64,000 bases of DNA, from NCBI GenBank assembly GCA_001567505.1, contig LLEU01000016.1, positions 1-64,000 on the forward strand, given 5' to 3'. The notes beneath the pieces were generated by a model. That model did not search any database. It was not told where the DNA came from and was given only the letters and a program-made list of their open reading frames with translations. Positions 47,451 to 56,508 of the stretch are shown in pieces. Source of the DNA: Acidobacteria bacterium OLB17 (GTDB taxonomy: Bacteria; Acidobacteriota; Blastocatellia; Pyrinomonadales; Pyrinomonadaceae). The first letter of the stretch is position 1; every line of letters begins with the position of its first letter. A program made the position numbers and the translations under genes.

Positions 47451-47815
47451 ATATACCGAACGGGCACCAGGCTGTAATGCCGTATTTGATGATGGAAGAT
47501 GCCGCGGGCTTTATCGCGTTCATAAAGGCGGTTTTCGGTGCCGAGATGACGCATCAGGATATGCGCGGAGACATCATCGGCCACTGCGAAGCGAACATTA
47601 ACGGCAGCACGATAATGTTCTCGCAGAGCCGCGACCAATGGAAGCCGGCGACCGCTAATATGTTCGTGTACGTGCCGGATGCGGATGCCGTCTATCAGGC
47701 CGCGATGAAGAACGGTGCAACAGTTGTTATGGAGATGGCCGACCAGGATTACGGCCGGAGTGGCGGGTTCGCAGATCCGTCCGGCAACGTGTGGTGGGTT
47801 ACCACCGCTCCTTAG
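47447..47815 (+). CDS. VOC-fold protein, PhnB/glyoxalase-like
   Basis: A 122-residue protein of the vicinal-oxygen-chelate superfamily. It has AVMPYLMMEDAAGFIAFIKA, FGAEMTHQDMRG, GSTIMFSQSRDQW, and the terminal YGRSGGFADPSGNVWWV, typical of PhnB-like members. Metal-dependent activity is possible, but the substrate is unknown. Its ATG overlaps the DUF4440 stop by 4 bases, a pairing that is common for small stress or resistance-like enzymes. Confidence 0.85.
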   Translation: MNIPNGHQAVMPYLMMEDAAGFIAFIKAVFGAEMTHQDMRGDIIGHCEANINGSTIMFSQSRDQWKPATANMFVYVPDADAVYQAAMKNGATVVMEMADQDYGRSGGFADPSGNVWWVTTAP

Positions 47816-47854
47816 CCGATTGCCGAAACAAGCCGTTCAGGCGAGCTGCTTCAG

Positions 47855-48949
47855 CTAGTTCTTATCGCTGTTCTTTGCGAAATAGCCCTGTCGGTGCGTT
47901 AGCTTTATCTTGTCGTTCTTGAGTTGTTCGTTCACGATCTGGATCTCGATCTTGCGGAACGAACCGTCGCGATTCTGATTCGTCGGTTCGTACGCGACCA
48001 GATACTGCGAACGCATCTCTTCCTCGATCTGCTTGAAAGCCTGACGAAGCTCACCCTCGTCCCTTGGGAAGAAAGCCCGTCCGCCCGTGCGTTCTGAGAC
48101 CTTGTTCAAGGTTCCCTTATCGACGCCGCCGTAGAAGTTGTCGCCGATGCCGATCGAGTAGATGATCGCTTCAGAGCGAACAGCCGCATCGACCGCGTCA
48201 TCGAGCCGCTTCTGGCCTGAGGTGTTCTGGCCGTCGGTAAGCAGGATGATCGCCCGCCGCGTCCTTTCCGGCGCGACGCCGAGCACCTCGCGTGAGGTCA
48301 CCCAGATCGCGTCCCAGATCGCCGTCGAACCCTGGATCGCCTGATTTCGTCCCGAGATCGGCGGCGTTCCCGGAACTTGCCCTCCAACGACGACGCCCCC
48401 GCCGACGTATCCCGAAGGCGGCACGAATTTTACGTTCTCGATCGAACGGCGCAAACGAGTGAGATTGCTCGTCATATCCTGTTCGAGCGTCGTCTCGCCG
48501 GTGAAGCTCAGCACGGCGACCTCATCCTTCGACGGGCGAACGACCGACTCGAGGAACGAGATCGCGGCGTCCTTCTCATCCGGCAGAGTCCGCTGCTGCG
48601 AGACGCTGACGTCGATCAGGATCGAAAGGCTCAGCGGAAGATCGACCTGCCGCGTAAACGTCGTCAGCTCCTGCGGCACGCCATCCTCAAGAAGCTTGAT
48701 GTCGTTCTTCGTAAGCGAAGTGAGCAGGCGGCGATTGCGATCCTGCGCGGTAAAGAGGACGTTCACGACGTCGGCGTCGATCTTCAGGACCTCGTCGTCG
48801 ATGATCGGCGGCGGCGTTTGCGAAGGCGTCGGCGTCGGTTTCACGCCGGACTGCGACTGTGCTGCCGCATTCCCGGCGTCACCGATCACGAAAGCGCCGA
48901 TACATAGAGCGACAAATGCTGCGGCCAATCCCAACTTGCGAAACATCAC
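47855..48949 (-). CDS. VWFA-related Acidobacterial-type secreted protein
   Basis: A 364-residue exported protein. A signal peptide ends near GNAAAQ and is followed by a proline/threonine linker (residues 35-50). A region preceding the VWA core (VLFTAQDRNRRLLTSLTKND, IKLLEDGVPQELTTF) leads into a von Willebrand A domain with the MIDAS motif in SILIDVSVSQQ and a late IILLTDGQNTSG. The layout equals the family named VWFA-related Acidobacterial domain. Ligands are unknown. A paralog is 20 bases upstream. Confidence 0.88.
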   Translation of the reverse strand: MMFRKLGLAAAFVALCIGAFVIGDAGNAAAQSQSGVKPTPTPSQTPPPIIDDEVLKIDADVVNVLFTAQDRNRRLLTSLTKNDIKLLEDGVPQELTTFTRQVDLPLSLSILIDVSVSQQRTLPDEKDAAISFLESVVRPSKDEVAVLSFTGETTLEQDMTSNLTRLRRSIENVKFVPPSGYVGGGVVVGGQVPGTPPISGRNQAIQGSTAIWDAIWVTSREVLGVAPERTRRAIILLTDGQNTSGQKRLDDAVDAAVRSEAIIYSIGIGDNFYGGVDKGTLNKVSERTGGRAFFPRDEGELRQAFKQIEEEMRSQYLVAYEPTNQNRDGSFRKIEIQIVNEQLKNDKIKLTHRQGYFAKNSDKN

Positions 48950-48969
48950 AAAAATCCCCTTTCTTCCAG

Positions 48970-49953
48970 TTATCTCAGGCTGTCGCGGACGGCACGATAG
49001 CTCGTCTTCGTCCTGATCTTGTATTTATCCGCCTTCTTCGGATCCGTGAACCTGACCTCGACCTTGCGGACGCGTCCGTTCAGGCTCTGATCCGACGGGC
49101 GATAGGTAATGATGTACTGCGAGCGAAGCTCTTTCGAGATCTTTGTGAATGAGCGTTCGAGTTCGAGCATATCGCCGGTGTAGAAAACGTCGCCGCCAGT
49201 TTCCTCGCAAAGTTTTTCGAGGGCCTTGTCACTGGAATCACGATCCATTCCCATCTCGACGCCCGGGACCGAGCCGAGAAAGCCTGCCTTTGTCGAGATC
49301 GCAAAAACGGTCGTCTCCGTGCGTTGTGCGATGTCGATCGCGTCGGCCAAGACTGCACGGCTGTACGTATCGTCACCGTCCGTAATGATCACGAGGACGC
49401 GCCTTCCGGGGACGTTCCGCATCTTTTGATCGCAAAATTCCCATATCGCGTCGTAAAGCGCCGTTTGCGAACCGGTCTTGTTGACCTTTTCGACGGCCTT
49501 GTCGAGCAGGTCGAGCTTGTCCGTGAAATCCTGCAGGAGCTTGATCTCGTGGTCGAAGGTCATAAATGCGGCCTTGTCCTTTCGAAGCCGTGTGACCGTG
49601 TAGATAAAGTTCCGCGCCGCCTCTTTCTCGAACTTAAGCTTGCCGGCCGTCGAGGGCGACGTGTCCATCAGAACGCCGACATACACGGGCGGATTCGTCT
49701 GCTCATCGGAAAAATACGTGATCTCCTGCCGTACGCCGTCCTCAAAAACGGCAAAATCGCCGCGCGTCATCCCGCTGACGAGCTCCTTCTTGCCCATCGT
49801 GACGGTTACGGGCAGACGCACCTCGAAGACCTTCGAAACGCCCGTGTCATCGGACGGAGGCGGCGTCGGGGCGGGCGTCTGGCCGAGCACGGCCGCCGTG
49901 AACGCGGCGAAGCAGACAAGGAGGAACGTAAGATTTTTGCGAAAAGATTGCAT
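48970..49953 (-). CDS. VWFA-related Acidobacterial-type secreted protein (paralog)
   Basis: A 327-residue protein built like its downstream neighbour. It has a signal peptide (NLTFLLVCFAAFTAAVLGQ), a short proline/threonine linker, and the preceding region VSGMTRGDFAVFEDGVRQEI. The VWA core has the MIDAS motif in GVLMDTSPSTAG and VLVIITDGDDTYSR, and the end is shared with the neighbour (ELRSQYIITYRPSDQSLNG versus EMRSQYLVAYEPTNQ). I start it at ATG 49953, where the signal peptide begins; the open frame extends to 50259 with arginine-rich antisense sequence. The pair probably arose by tandem duplication. Confidence 0.87.
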   Translation of the reverse strand: MQSFRKNLTFLLVCFAAFTAAVLGQTPAPTPPPSDDTGVSKVFEVRLPVTVTMGKKELVSGMTRGDFAVFEDGVRQEITYFSDEQTNPPVYVGVLMDTSPSTAGKLKFEKEAARNFIYTVTRLRKDKAAFMTFDHEIKLLQDFTDKLDLLDKAVEKVNKTGSQTALYDAIWEFCDQKMRNVPGRRVLVIITDGDDTYSRAVLADAIDIAQRTETTVFAISTKAGFLGSVPGVEMGMDRDSSDKALEKLCEETGGDVFYTGDMLELERSFTKISKELRSQYIITYRPSDQSLNGRVRKVEVRFTDPKKADKYKIRTKTSYRAVRDSLR

Positions 49954-50102
49954 AGAGATCAGGCAAAATGCGACTTTGGTCAAGGTTTTCGATGCGTTCA
50001 CACGGAAAGGCCGTTGCCTTTTAGTGTTGAATTCGACAGTATAGCAAAGACTTGGGCCGCGCTTTGATTCGCGGCACGGATTCGGCCAAACTATTAAACA
50101 GC

Positions 50103-51455
50103 GTGATCGATAAGAATATCTTTCGGGAATATGATATCCGCGGCATCGTCGGGGTGCATCTTGACGAAAGCGTTGTCGCCGAACTCGCACGCGCGATCGG
50201 GACATTCTTTGTCCGCAACCACGCGCGAAAGATCGCCATCGGCTTTGATGCACGCGCAAGCTCGCCCGCCTTTGCCGATGTCCTCGCCCGCGGCCTGAAC
50301 GCCTCGGGCATCGACGTGCTTTCCGTCGGCCAGGTGCCGACGCCCGTCCTCTACCACACGGTGTTTACGCGGGAGGTTGATGGCGGCGTGATGATCACCG
50401 GTTCGCACAATCCGCCTGACCATAACGGCTTCAAGATCTGCCTCGGCCACGCCGCACTATTTGGCGAACAGATCCAGGAGATCCGCGGCATCGCCGATGC
50501 GGGTGAGTTCGTCGCGGGCAGCGGCTCGACCGAGGAGATCTTTGTCCTCGACCGATACTGCGACGACCTCGCACAGCGGATCGCCATGGGTACGCGGCCG
50601 ATCAAGGCCGTCGTTGATGCCGGGAACGGTATGGCAGGCATTACGGCCGTCCCGGTCTTTGACCTGTTGGGCGTCGATATGGTCAAGCTCTTTATCGAGC
50701 CGGACGCGAATTTCCCGAACCATCATCCCGACCCGACCGTCATTGAAAATCTTGCCGACACCGTCAGGGCAGTCCGCGAGAACAAAGCCGACATCGGCAT
50801 TGCCTTCGACGGCGACGGCGACCGCATCGGCGTCGTTGACGAGACAGGCCGCATACTTTGGGGCGACGAATTGATGATCCTGCTCTCGCGTGCCGTCCTC
50901 GAAAAAATGCCGGGTGCGACGATCATCGGCGAGGTCAAATGCTCGGAAACGCTTTTTGACGACATCCGCTCGCACGGCGGAGAGCCGATAATGTGGAAGG
51001 CCGGACATTCGCTCATAAAGGCGAAGATGAAGGAGACCGAAGCTGCCCTTGCCGGCGAGATGAGCGGCCATATCTTCTTTGCCGACAGATTTTACGGGTT
51101 CGATGACGCAACATATGCCGGTGCAAGAGTGCTCGAGATACTTTCGTGGTCGGACAAGAGCCTTTCGGAAATGCTCGCCGATATCCCGAAGACATTCTCA
51201 ACGCCGGAACTCCGCCTCGATTGCCCGGACGACGCAAAATTCGACGTCGTAAAGCGCATCATCGAATACTTCCGCCGCGATCACGAAGTAAATACCACGG
51301 ACGGAGCCCGCATTAAATTCCAACACGGCTGGGGCCTTGTCCGAGCTTCGAACACACAGGCGATCCTCGTTATGCGATGCGAAGCCGACACACAGGAGCA
51401 TCTGGACGAGATCGAACAATCGATCAGAAACGCGATCGCCGCCGTCTCGCAGTAG
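50103..51455 (+). CDS. Phosphomannomutase/phosphoglucomutase
   Basis: The 450-residue phosphohexomutase converts hexose-6-phosphate to hexose-1-phosphate for nucleotide-sugar synthesis. Motifs: FREYDIRGIVG at the N terminus, phosphoserine loop VMITGSHNPPDHNGFKI, metal loop IAFDGDGDRIGVVD, sugar-specificity loop GEMSGHIFFADRF, and phosphate-binding VRASNTQAILVMRCEA. GTG 50103 begins the family-typical IDKNIFREYDIRG; a TTG at 50052 would add 17 residues. It may supply precursors to the glycan locus 8 kb upstream. Confidence 0.92.
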   Translation: MIDKNIFREYDIRGIVGVHLDESVVAELARAIGTFFVRNHARKIAIGFDARASSPAFADVLARGLNASGIDVLSVGQVPTPVLYHTVFTREVDGGVMITGSHNPPDHNGFKICLGHAALFGEQIQEIRGIADAGEFVAGSGSTEEIFVLDRYCDDLAQRIAMGTRPIKAVVDAGNGMAGITAVPVFDLLGVDMVKLFIEPDANFPNHHPDPTVIENLADTVRAVRENKADIGIAFDGDGDRIGVVDETGRILWGDELMILLSRAVLEKMPGATIIGEVKCSETLFDDIRSHGGEPIMWKAGHSLIKAKMKETEAALAGEMSGHIFFADRFYGFDDATYAGARVLEILSWSDKSLSEMLADIPKTFSTPELRLDCPDDAKFDVVKRIIEYFRRDHEVNTTDGARIKFQHGWGLVRASNTQAILVMRCEADTQEHLDEIEQSIRNAIAAVSQ

Positions 51456-51541
51456 GTGTTCGAAAGCTCGCGGCACGAGACAAAAAGGTTGCGAGCGGAG
51501 CAGCGGTTTTGTGGGACAAGAGCTTGACGCTCGTAAAACAA

Positions 51542-51590
51542 GATCCCGCCGAGAGGTACGCTAAGATCGCGTAAGCTCTCGAGCGGGATC
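51542..51590. terminator. Long hairpin between convergent genes
   Basis: GATCCCGC-CGAGAG at 51542-51555 pairs with CTCTCG-A-GCGGGATC at 51576-51590, a 14-bp stem with one bulge. A short inner stem (ACGC/GCGT) lies in the loop. It lies between the convergent phosphomutase and the duplicated-module protein. T tracts are poor on both sides, so termination efficiency is uncertain. Confidence 0.5.
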
Positions 51591-51625
51591 CGTTGTCTTG
51601 CGAACAGGTGCGTCCGCGTTATTGG

Positions 51626-52707
51626 TTAGTAACGCGTATAGACTATCGTCTGTCCGTCGGTGTCCGAAACGGTACGGAAGCCGTTGCCCTGTCGGTACAG
51701 GCGGGACGAATACGGGCCCATTCGAAGGATGCTGCCGTTGAGCGTTCCGTACGAAGGTGCACCGTTGCCCATTACGACGGTAACGCGCCCGTCACGGGTA
51801 ATGGTCATCGTTATGCGTGAGCCGTCCTGCGGGCTTGCCGCATAGAACGTACCGACCGCCCATGATGGAGGCCTCGAGCCGTTGTTCCAGTCATTGTCGT
51901 TGTCGTTATCGTTACCCGACCATGCCTGCTTGCTGTAGTTGATCGTTTCGCGATTCAGCGTGCTTACGGTCTGCAGGCCATTGCGTGTGCGGACGAGCGT
52001 TGCGGAATCCTGCCCAAAGGTCAGAAGTCCGCGGTAATATCGGCCATAGGTGACGGGGCCGCCGTTCACGCTCGATGTCGCACGTCCGTTCGACTGTATC
52101 GCAACAACGATCCGTTCGCCGCGTGGGCCCGTGCCGTAGAAGGTTCCGACCGCCCAACCCGGAGGCCGCGAGGTCTGCCAACTGTCGTCCCAACCGCCGC
52201 CGTTGCCCGGATCAGGCTCCACGGGCCGCCGTTCCAGCCGCCGCCTTCGAGGCCCGGCAGGTCGTAGGTGTCGGCGACCTTGTTAAGGTCGTTGCGCATC
52301 GTACGCCACTGCCTTTCGACGTCGCGTTGGAACGGCAGTTTGACCATAATGTCGTTGACGGGCCGTGCCTTCTGAACGGCGTCCTGTACGTCGCTGCGAA
52401 CTTCCCACCAATTACGCGAGCGGTCGAAGTTCTCGCGAAGGCGATCGACAGCGTCCTCGAAATCGTCAACATAGCCCTGATACTCGCGTTCGAGCGGCGT
52501 GTTGTTGATGTTGCTCTTATCAAGAGCACGGTCAAAATCACGACTGAACTTGTCGCTGCTGTCCTCAAGTCTTTTGATAATATCGCTTACGTTCCTTTTT
52601 GAATATCGATTCTGATTTCGAAGCTGTGCGTTCGCAACGGCCGGCATAATGACGGCCGCACAGATCGCGACAACAAATAGCGAAGTTATTCTTCCAAATC
52701 TTGTCAT
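51626..52707 (-). CDS. Secreted protein with helical domain and two C-terminal repeat modules (frameshifted)
   Basis: About 360 residues, no known family. AGGAGG lies 9 bases before ATG 52707. A signal peptide (SLFVVAICAAVIMPAVANA) is followed by a helical region (IIKRLEDSSDKFSRDFDRAL; NWWEVRSDVQDAVQKARPVN), then a glycine/asparagine linker. The frame breaks near 52222 and resumes EPDPGNGGGWDDSWQTSRPP. Two homologous modules of about 90 residues follow, each with PPxWAVGTFY, GxRIxxxI, GRxT, YGxxxG and a YxR or INYS end. They are joined by an NDNDNDND linker encoded by a hexamer repeat near 51895-51920. Confidence 0.75.
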
Positions 52708-52913
52708 CGGATGGATCCTCCTAAAAAATAGTATGGGCAATTCGTCCCGGGCGATCTTTTCATCTCGCGCACGGTGAGACCGTCAGTGGTCTCTCGCGTT
52801 CTTAGATTCGACGGGAGGCGATGCCCGTTGCAATCAAAGTGTCGCTGCAAATGCGGTTAGAACGGCTCGATTATAGTAAACTCACAGTTTTGCTTCAATA
52901 GCGAATTCTCTCT

Positions 52914-53944
52914 ATGCGTCTTGACGACCTTGATTTCAACCTGCCGCCGGAACAGATCGCGCAAAGTCCGCTCGAGAGCCGTTCGGCCTCGCGTATGCTC
53001 ATCGTCGATCGCGGCCGCGGTGCGTTCGCGGATGCGATGTTCCGCGACCTTCCAAGCGAGTTCGGCGAGGGCGACGTTCTTGTCCTGAACAATACTAAGG
53101 TCTTCCCGGCAAGGCTGTTCGGGCGTACGGAGACCGGCGCCGCGATCGAACTGCTGCTGACCGAGGAGATCGAGCCGCGAATCTGGGAAGCGGTCGCACG
53201 TCCTGGCAAACGCCTTGCAAAGGGAAAGCGCGTGATCTTTGACGATGCCTTCTCCGCCGAAGTCCTCGAAAACTTGAGGGCGGCCGCGTTCGTTTTCGTT
53301 TCCACACGGACGCCGACCTTGACTCCGAGATAGATCGCGTCGGACGGACGCCGCTTCCGCCATACATCACGCCGGACGAGGACAAGCGCGACCGCGACCG
53401 CGAACGATACCAGACGGTCTTTGCCGCCGAACGCGGAGCCATCGCGGCCCCGACCGCGGGCCTGCATTTTACCGGCGAGATACTCGATGAGATCCGCCGC
53501 CGCGGAACGGAGATCGTCGAGATCACGCTGCACGTCGGTTACGGGACGTTCGAGCCCGTCCGCGTCGATGACCTTGCCGAACATCGCGTCCGGCCGGAGC
53601 GTTTCTCGATCGGCGAGGCCGCCGCAAGTTCGCTCAACAGAGCACTCGATGAAGGCCGCCGGATCGTTGCCGTCGGGACGACAACAACGCGCGCACTCGA
53701 ATCTGCGATCCGCGAAAGCGGAAGGTTCGCGGCAGGACGCGCGGTCGCCGATCTAACGATCACGCCGGGCTTTAAGTTCAAGGCGATCTCGGCGCTACTT
53801 ACGAATTTTCATCTGCCGAAAAGCTCGCTGCTGATACTCGTTTCCACATTTGGCGGACACGAACTTATAATGAACGCTTACGGACACGCGGTTCGTGAAG
53901 GCTATCGTTTTTACAGCTACGGCGACTGTATGTTCTTGAAGTAA
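52914..53944 (+). CDS. queA: S-adenosylmethionine:tRNA ribosyltransferase-isomerase (frameshifted)
   Basis: About 343 residues. It transfers the ribosyl part of SAM to preQ1-tRNA, making epoxyqueuosine. The first frame gives DDLDFNLPPEQIAQSPLESR, VLNNTKVFPARLFG, and AVARPGKRLAKG, then breaks at 53278-53284. A second frame continues RVGRTPLPPYITPDED, RYQTVFAAERGAIAAPTAGL, LHVGYGTFEPVRVDD, VGTTTTRALES, and LTNFHLPKSSLLILVSTFGG, to the stop at 53944. One base is missing. Its stop shares a base with the rimI ATG. Confidence 0.95.
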
Positions 53945-54477
53945 TGCAGTTTATCGATTCGATAAAAAGCCTTTTCGGCCCGGCACCGAGCATCTCGGCG
54001 CCGAAGGCGCGGATTGCGCCGGCGTGCGAATACGTGATCCGGCCGCTGACCAAACGGCACCTTCGCGAGGTCACGCTGCTGAATGCTGTCTGCTTTCCGA
54101 ACGGCGACAGTTACACGCGCCACACGCTCGATTATCTGCTCAGCCAGCCGACAACACTCTCGTACCGCATCGTTACCGAGGAGAACGAAACGGTCGGATT
54201 TGCATTCGTAATGGTTAACGAAAGCGGAACGGCACACTTGACGACGATCGGCATCGCACCGGAACATCGCCGCCGCGGCCTTGCAAAACGCCTCTTGCTC
54301 CACGTCGAGAACGCCCTTCGCGTGCGGCAGATAAACACGCTCGTCCTCGAGGTTCGTGTAAAGAACACCGCCGCACAGGAGCTTTACCGCCAGAAAGGCT
54401 TCTACGTCGTCCAACGGCTGAACAAATACTACACGAACGGCGAGGACTGCTTTCTTATGATGAAGGCCGTACACTGA
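53944..54477 (+). CDS. rimI: Ribosomal-protein-alanine N-acetyltransferase RimI-like (GNAT)
   Basis: A 177-residue GNAT protein. About 35 residues of N-terminal extension (SIKSLFGPAPSISAPKARIA) precede the fold. It has IRPLTKRHLREVTLLNAVCF, the acetyl-CoA loop GIAPEHRRRGLAKRLLLHV, and the RimI-typical LVLEVRVKNTAAQELYRQKG, then FLMMKAVH. RimI acetylates the N terminus of ribosomal protein S18. The start overlaps the queA stop by one base, so translation is coupled. Confidence 0.87.
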   Translation: MQFIDSIKSLFGPAPSISAPKARIAPACEYVIRPLTKRHLREVTLLNAVCFPNGDSYTRHTLDYLLSQPTTLSYRIVTEENETVGFAFVMVNESGTAHLTTIGIAPEHRRRGLAKRLLLHVENALRVRQINTLVLEVRVKNTAAQELYRQKGFYVVQRLNKYYTNGEDCFLMMKAVH

Positions 54478-54498
54478 ACCTCGGAGCATTTTCGACCC

Positions 54499-55131
54499 TT
54501 GAGACCGCAGCTTCCCGGCATATATCCGATCACGGACACCGAAATTTCGGGCCTTTCGCACACAGAACAGACAAAAAGGCTGATCGAAGGCGGCGCCAAG
54601 CTGATACAGTTCCGCGAGAAAAGAGCTCGGGCGGGCGAGTGGTTCGATGACGCGTCGGACGCCGTCCGTATCTGCCGCGAAGCGGGCGTCTTATCGATCA
54701 TCAACGACCGCGTCGATATCGCCATCGCCGTAAATGCGGACGGCATGCACCTCGGGCAGGACGATTTGCCCGTCGCAGCGGCAAGACGGCTTTTGGGGCC
54801 TAAAAAGATCATTGGGCTTTCGACGCACACGCCCGAACAGCTCCGGGCCGCGCTCCTTGAACCAATAGATTACGTCGCAATGGGGCCGATCTTCGACACT
54901 TCGACCAAATCGCGTCCAGACCCTACAGTAGGGCTCGAAAAGCTCTCAGAAGCCGTGGAAATGGCAGGAAACGTGCCTTTGGTCGCGATCGGCGGCATTA
55001 CTGAGGACGCCGTTGCGGCGGTTCTCGGTGCCGGAGCGAGCTCCGCTGCGATGATCGGGGCGATCCTTGCCGATCCGGGCCGTATCGCTGCCCGATATCG
55101 CGAACTCGCCAAAATTGCCTCGAAATGTTAA
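54499..55131 (+). CDS. thiE: Thiamine-phosphate synthase
   Basis: The 210-residue TIM-barrel enzyme joins HMP pyrophosphate and HET phosphate to thiamine phosphate. Motifs: IYPITDTEISGLSHTEQTKR, IQFREKRARAGEW, IINDRVDIAIAVNADGMHLG, IIGLSTHTPEQLR, DYVAMGPIFDTSTK, and PLVAIGGITEDAVAAVLGAG. The only workable start is TTG 54499. It sits 21 bases after rimI and is the last gene of queA-rimI-thiE. Confidence 0.93.
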   Translation: MRPQLPGIYPITDTEISGLSHTEQTKRLIEGGAKLIQFREKRARAGEWFDDASDAVRICREAGVLSIINDRVDIAIAVNADGMHLGQDDLPVAAARRLLGPKKIIGLSTHTPEQLRAALLEPIDYVAMGPIFDTSTKSRPDPTVGLEKLSEAVEMAGNVPLVAIGGITEDAVAAVLGAGASSAAMIGAILADPGRIAARYRELAKIASKC

Positions 55132-55149
55132 ACAATGCCCAAAATTGTC

Positions 55150-55178
55150 TTGCATTCACCTAGGCGTTAGGTCATAAT
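55150..55178 (+). promoter_or_regulatory. Candidate promoter of pilT
   Basis: TTGCAT at 55150-55155 and CATAAT at 55173-55178 have a 17-base spacer; the -10 matches five of six positions. It lies in the 157-base gap after thiE and predicts a leader of about 100 bases before ATG 55289. Confidence 0.45.
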
Positions 55179-55288
55179 ACTTACGCGGCAGACACCGCGG
55201 CACTACCCACGCCGTGACGCCCGGCCGTCCTTACGTTCCCTATCCCGCCCGATATTTACGCCAACATAGGGGAGCTGCGTTTCCACAC

Positions 55289-56491
55289 ATGAGTTTGCTA
55301 GACATTGCACCGATCATCGAGCAGATGCTGCTCGTCTCCGATAACATTAGCGACCTGAACTTCTCGGCGAATCAAAAGCCACAGGTCGAGATCAACGGCA
55401 AGCTGCACCCGGCTTCGCCGCTTGGCCTCGGAAGGCTTACGGCCTACCAGACCGAAACGATCGCGATGTCGCTTGTCCGCGATAATCCGGACGCGGCGAT
55501 GCAGCTTGCGAAGTACCGCACGGCCGACCTGAGCTACGCCCTTCCGGGAAAATGCCGTTTCCGCGTGAATATCTTCCAGCAGCGGAATTCGTGGTCGATC
55601 GTGATGAGGCTCATCCCGCACAAGATCCCGAGCTTTGAGGAACTTCGCCTGCCGCCGACGCTCGCCGAGATCGCCGAGATACGCAACGGCATTGTGCTTC
55701 TTACCGGCCCGACCGGATCGGGCAAAAGCTCGACACTCGCCGCGATCATCGACCGTATTAACGAGACGAAGGCCTACCATATCGTCACGATCGAGGACCC
55801 GATCGAATTCCTCCACAATCACAAGATGTCCACGATCAACCAACGCGAGGTCGGCGCGGACACACGCGATTTTGCGACGGCCTTGAGGGCCGCCCTTCGA
55901 CAGGCTCCTAAGGTCATCCTCGTCGGCGAGATGCGTGACCTTGAGACGGCTGAGATCGCTCTTGAGGCCGCCGAAACGGGCCACCTCGTGCTCTCGACCC
56001 TGCACACGATCGACGCTTCCAAGACGATCGACCGCATCATCGGCCTTTATCCGAAGAACGAAGAGCGGATCATCCGCACCCGGCTTGCGCAGACCTTCCG
56101 CTACATCGTCTCGCAACGCCTCATTCCGAGGGCGGACGGCAAAGGCCGTATCGCCGCGGTCGAAGTGCTGCGGTCAAATCCGCGTACACGCGAATATATC
56201 GAGAAAGGTGAGACCGAGGGCAAGACGCTTCTTGACGCGATCCGCGACGGCGAACTCGACGGAATGCAGGATTTCGACAGCGTTATCCGCAAACTCGTCG
56301 AATCCGGCGAGATCACCATGGAAGACGGACTCTCGTTCGCCACGAACCAGAACAACCTGCTGCTTCAGCTCAAAGGACTCGGATCGACGGAAGACTATGT
56401 GAATCAGCATCGCAATACGAACGCTGCCGGTTCGATGTCGCCGCCGCCCGCGGAATCAAATCCTGATTCCGTCCTGAGTATGATCGAGTAG
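55289..56491 (+). CDS. pilT: Twitching motility ATPase PilT
   Basis: The 400-residue hexameric ATPase retracts type IV pili at the cytoplasmic membrane. N-terminal PAS-like region (ISDLNFSANQKPQVEINGKL) precedes the RecA core: Walker A GPTGSGKSSTL, Asp box VTIEDPIEFLHNHKMSTINQ, Walker B PKVILVGEMRDLETAEIAL, His box GHLVLSTLHTIDA, and the C-terminal QRLIPRADGKGRIAAVEVL. The ATG at 55289 is preferred; a GTG at 55214 would add 25 residues. No other pilus gene lies in the window, as is common for pilT. Confidence 0.93.
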   Translation: MSLLDIAPIIEQMLLVSDNISDLNFSANQKPQVEINGKLHPASPLGLGRLTAYQTETIAMSLVRDNPDAAMQLAKYRTADLSYALPGKCRFRVNIFQQRNSWSIVMRLIPHKIPSFEELRLPPTLAEIAEIRNGIVLLTGPTGSGKSSTLAAIIDRINETKAYHIVTIEDPIEFLHNHKMSTINQREVGADTRDFATALRAALRQAPKVILVGEMRDLETAEIALEAAETGHLVLSTLHTIDASKTIDRIIGLYPKNEERIIRTRLAQTFRYIVSQRLIPRADGKGRIAAVEVLRSNPRTREYIEKGETEGKTLLDAIRDGELDGMQDFDSVIRKLVESGEITMEDGLSFATNQNNLLLQLKGLGSTEDYVNQHRNTNAAGSMSPPPAESNPDSVLSMIE

Positions 56492-56508
56492 CAAGGAATA
56501 GTGTCATT

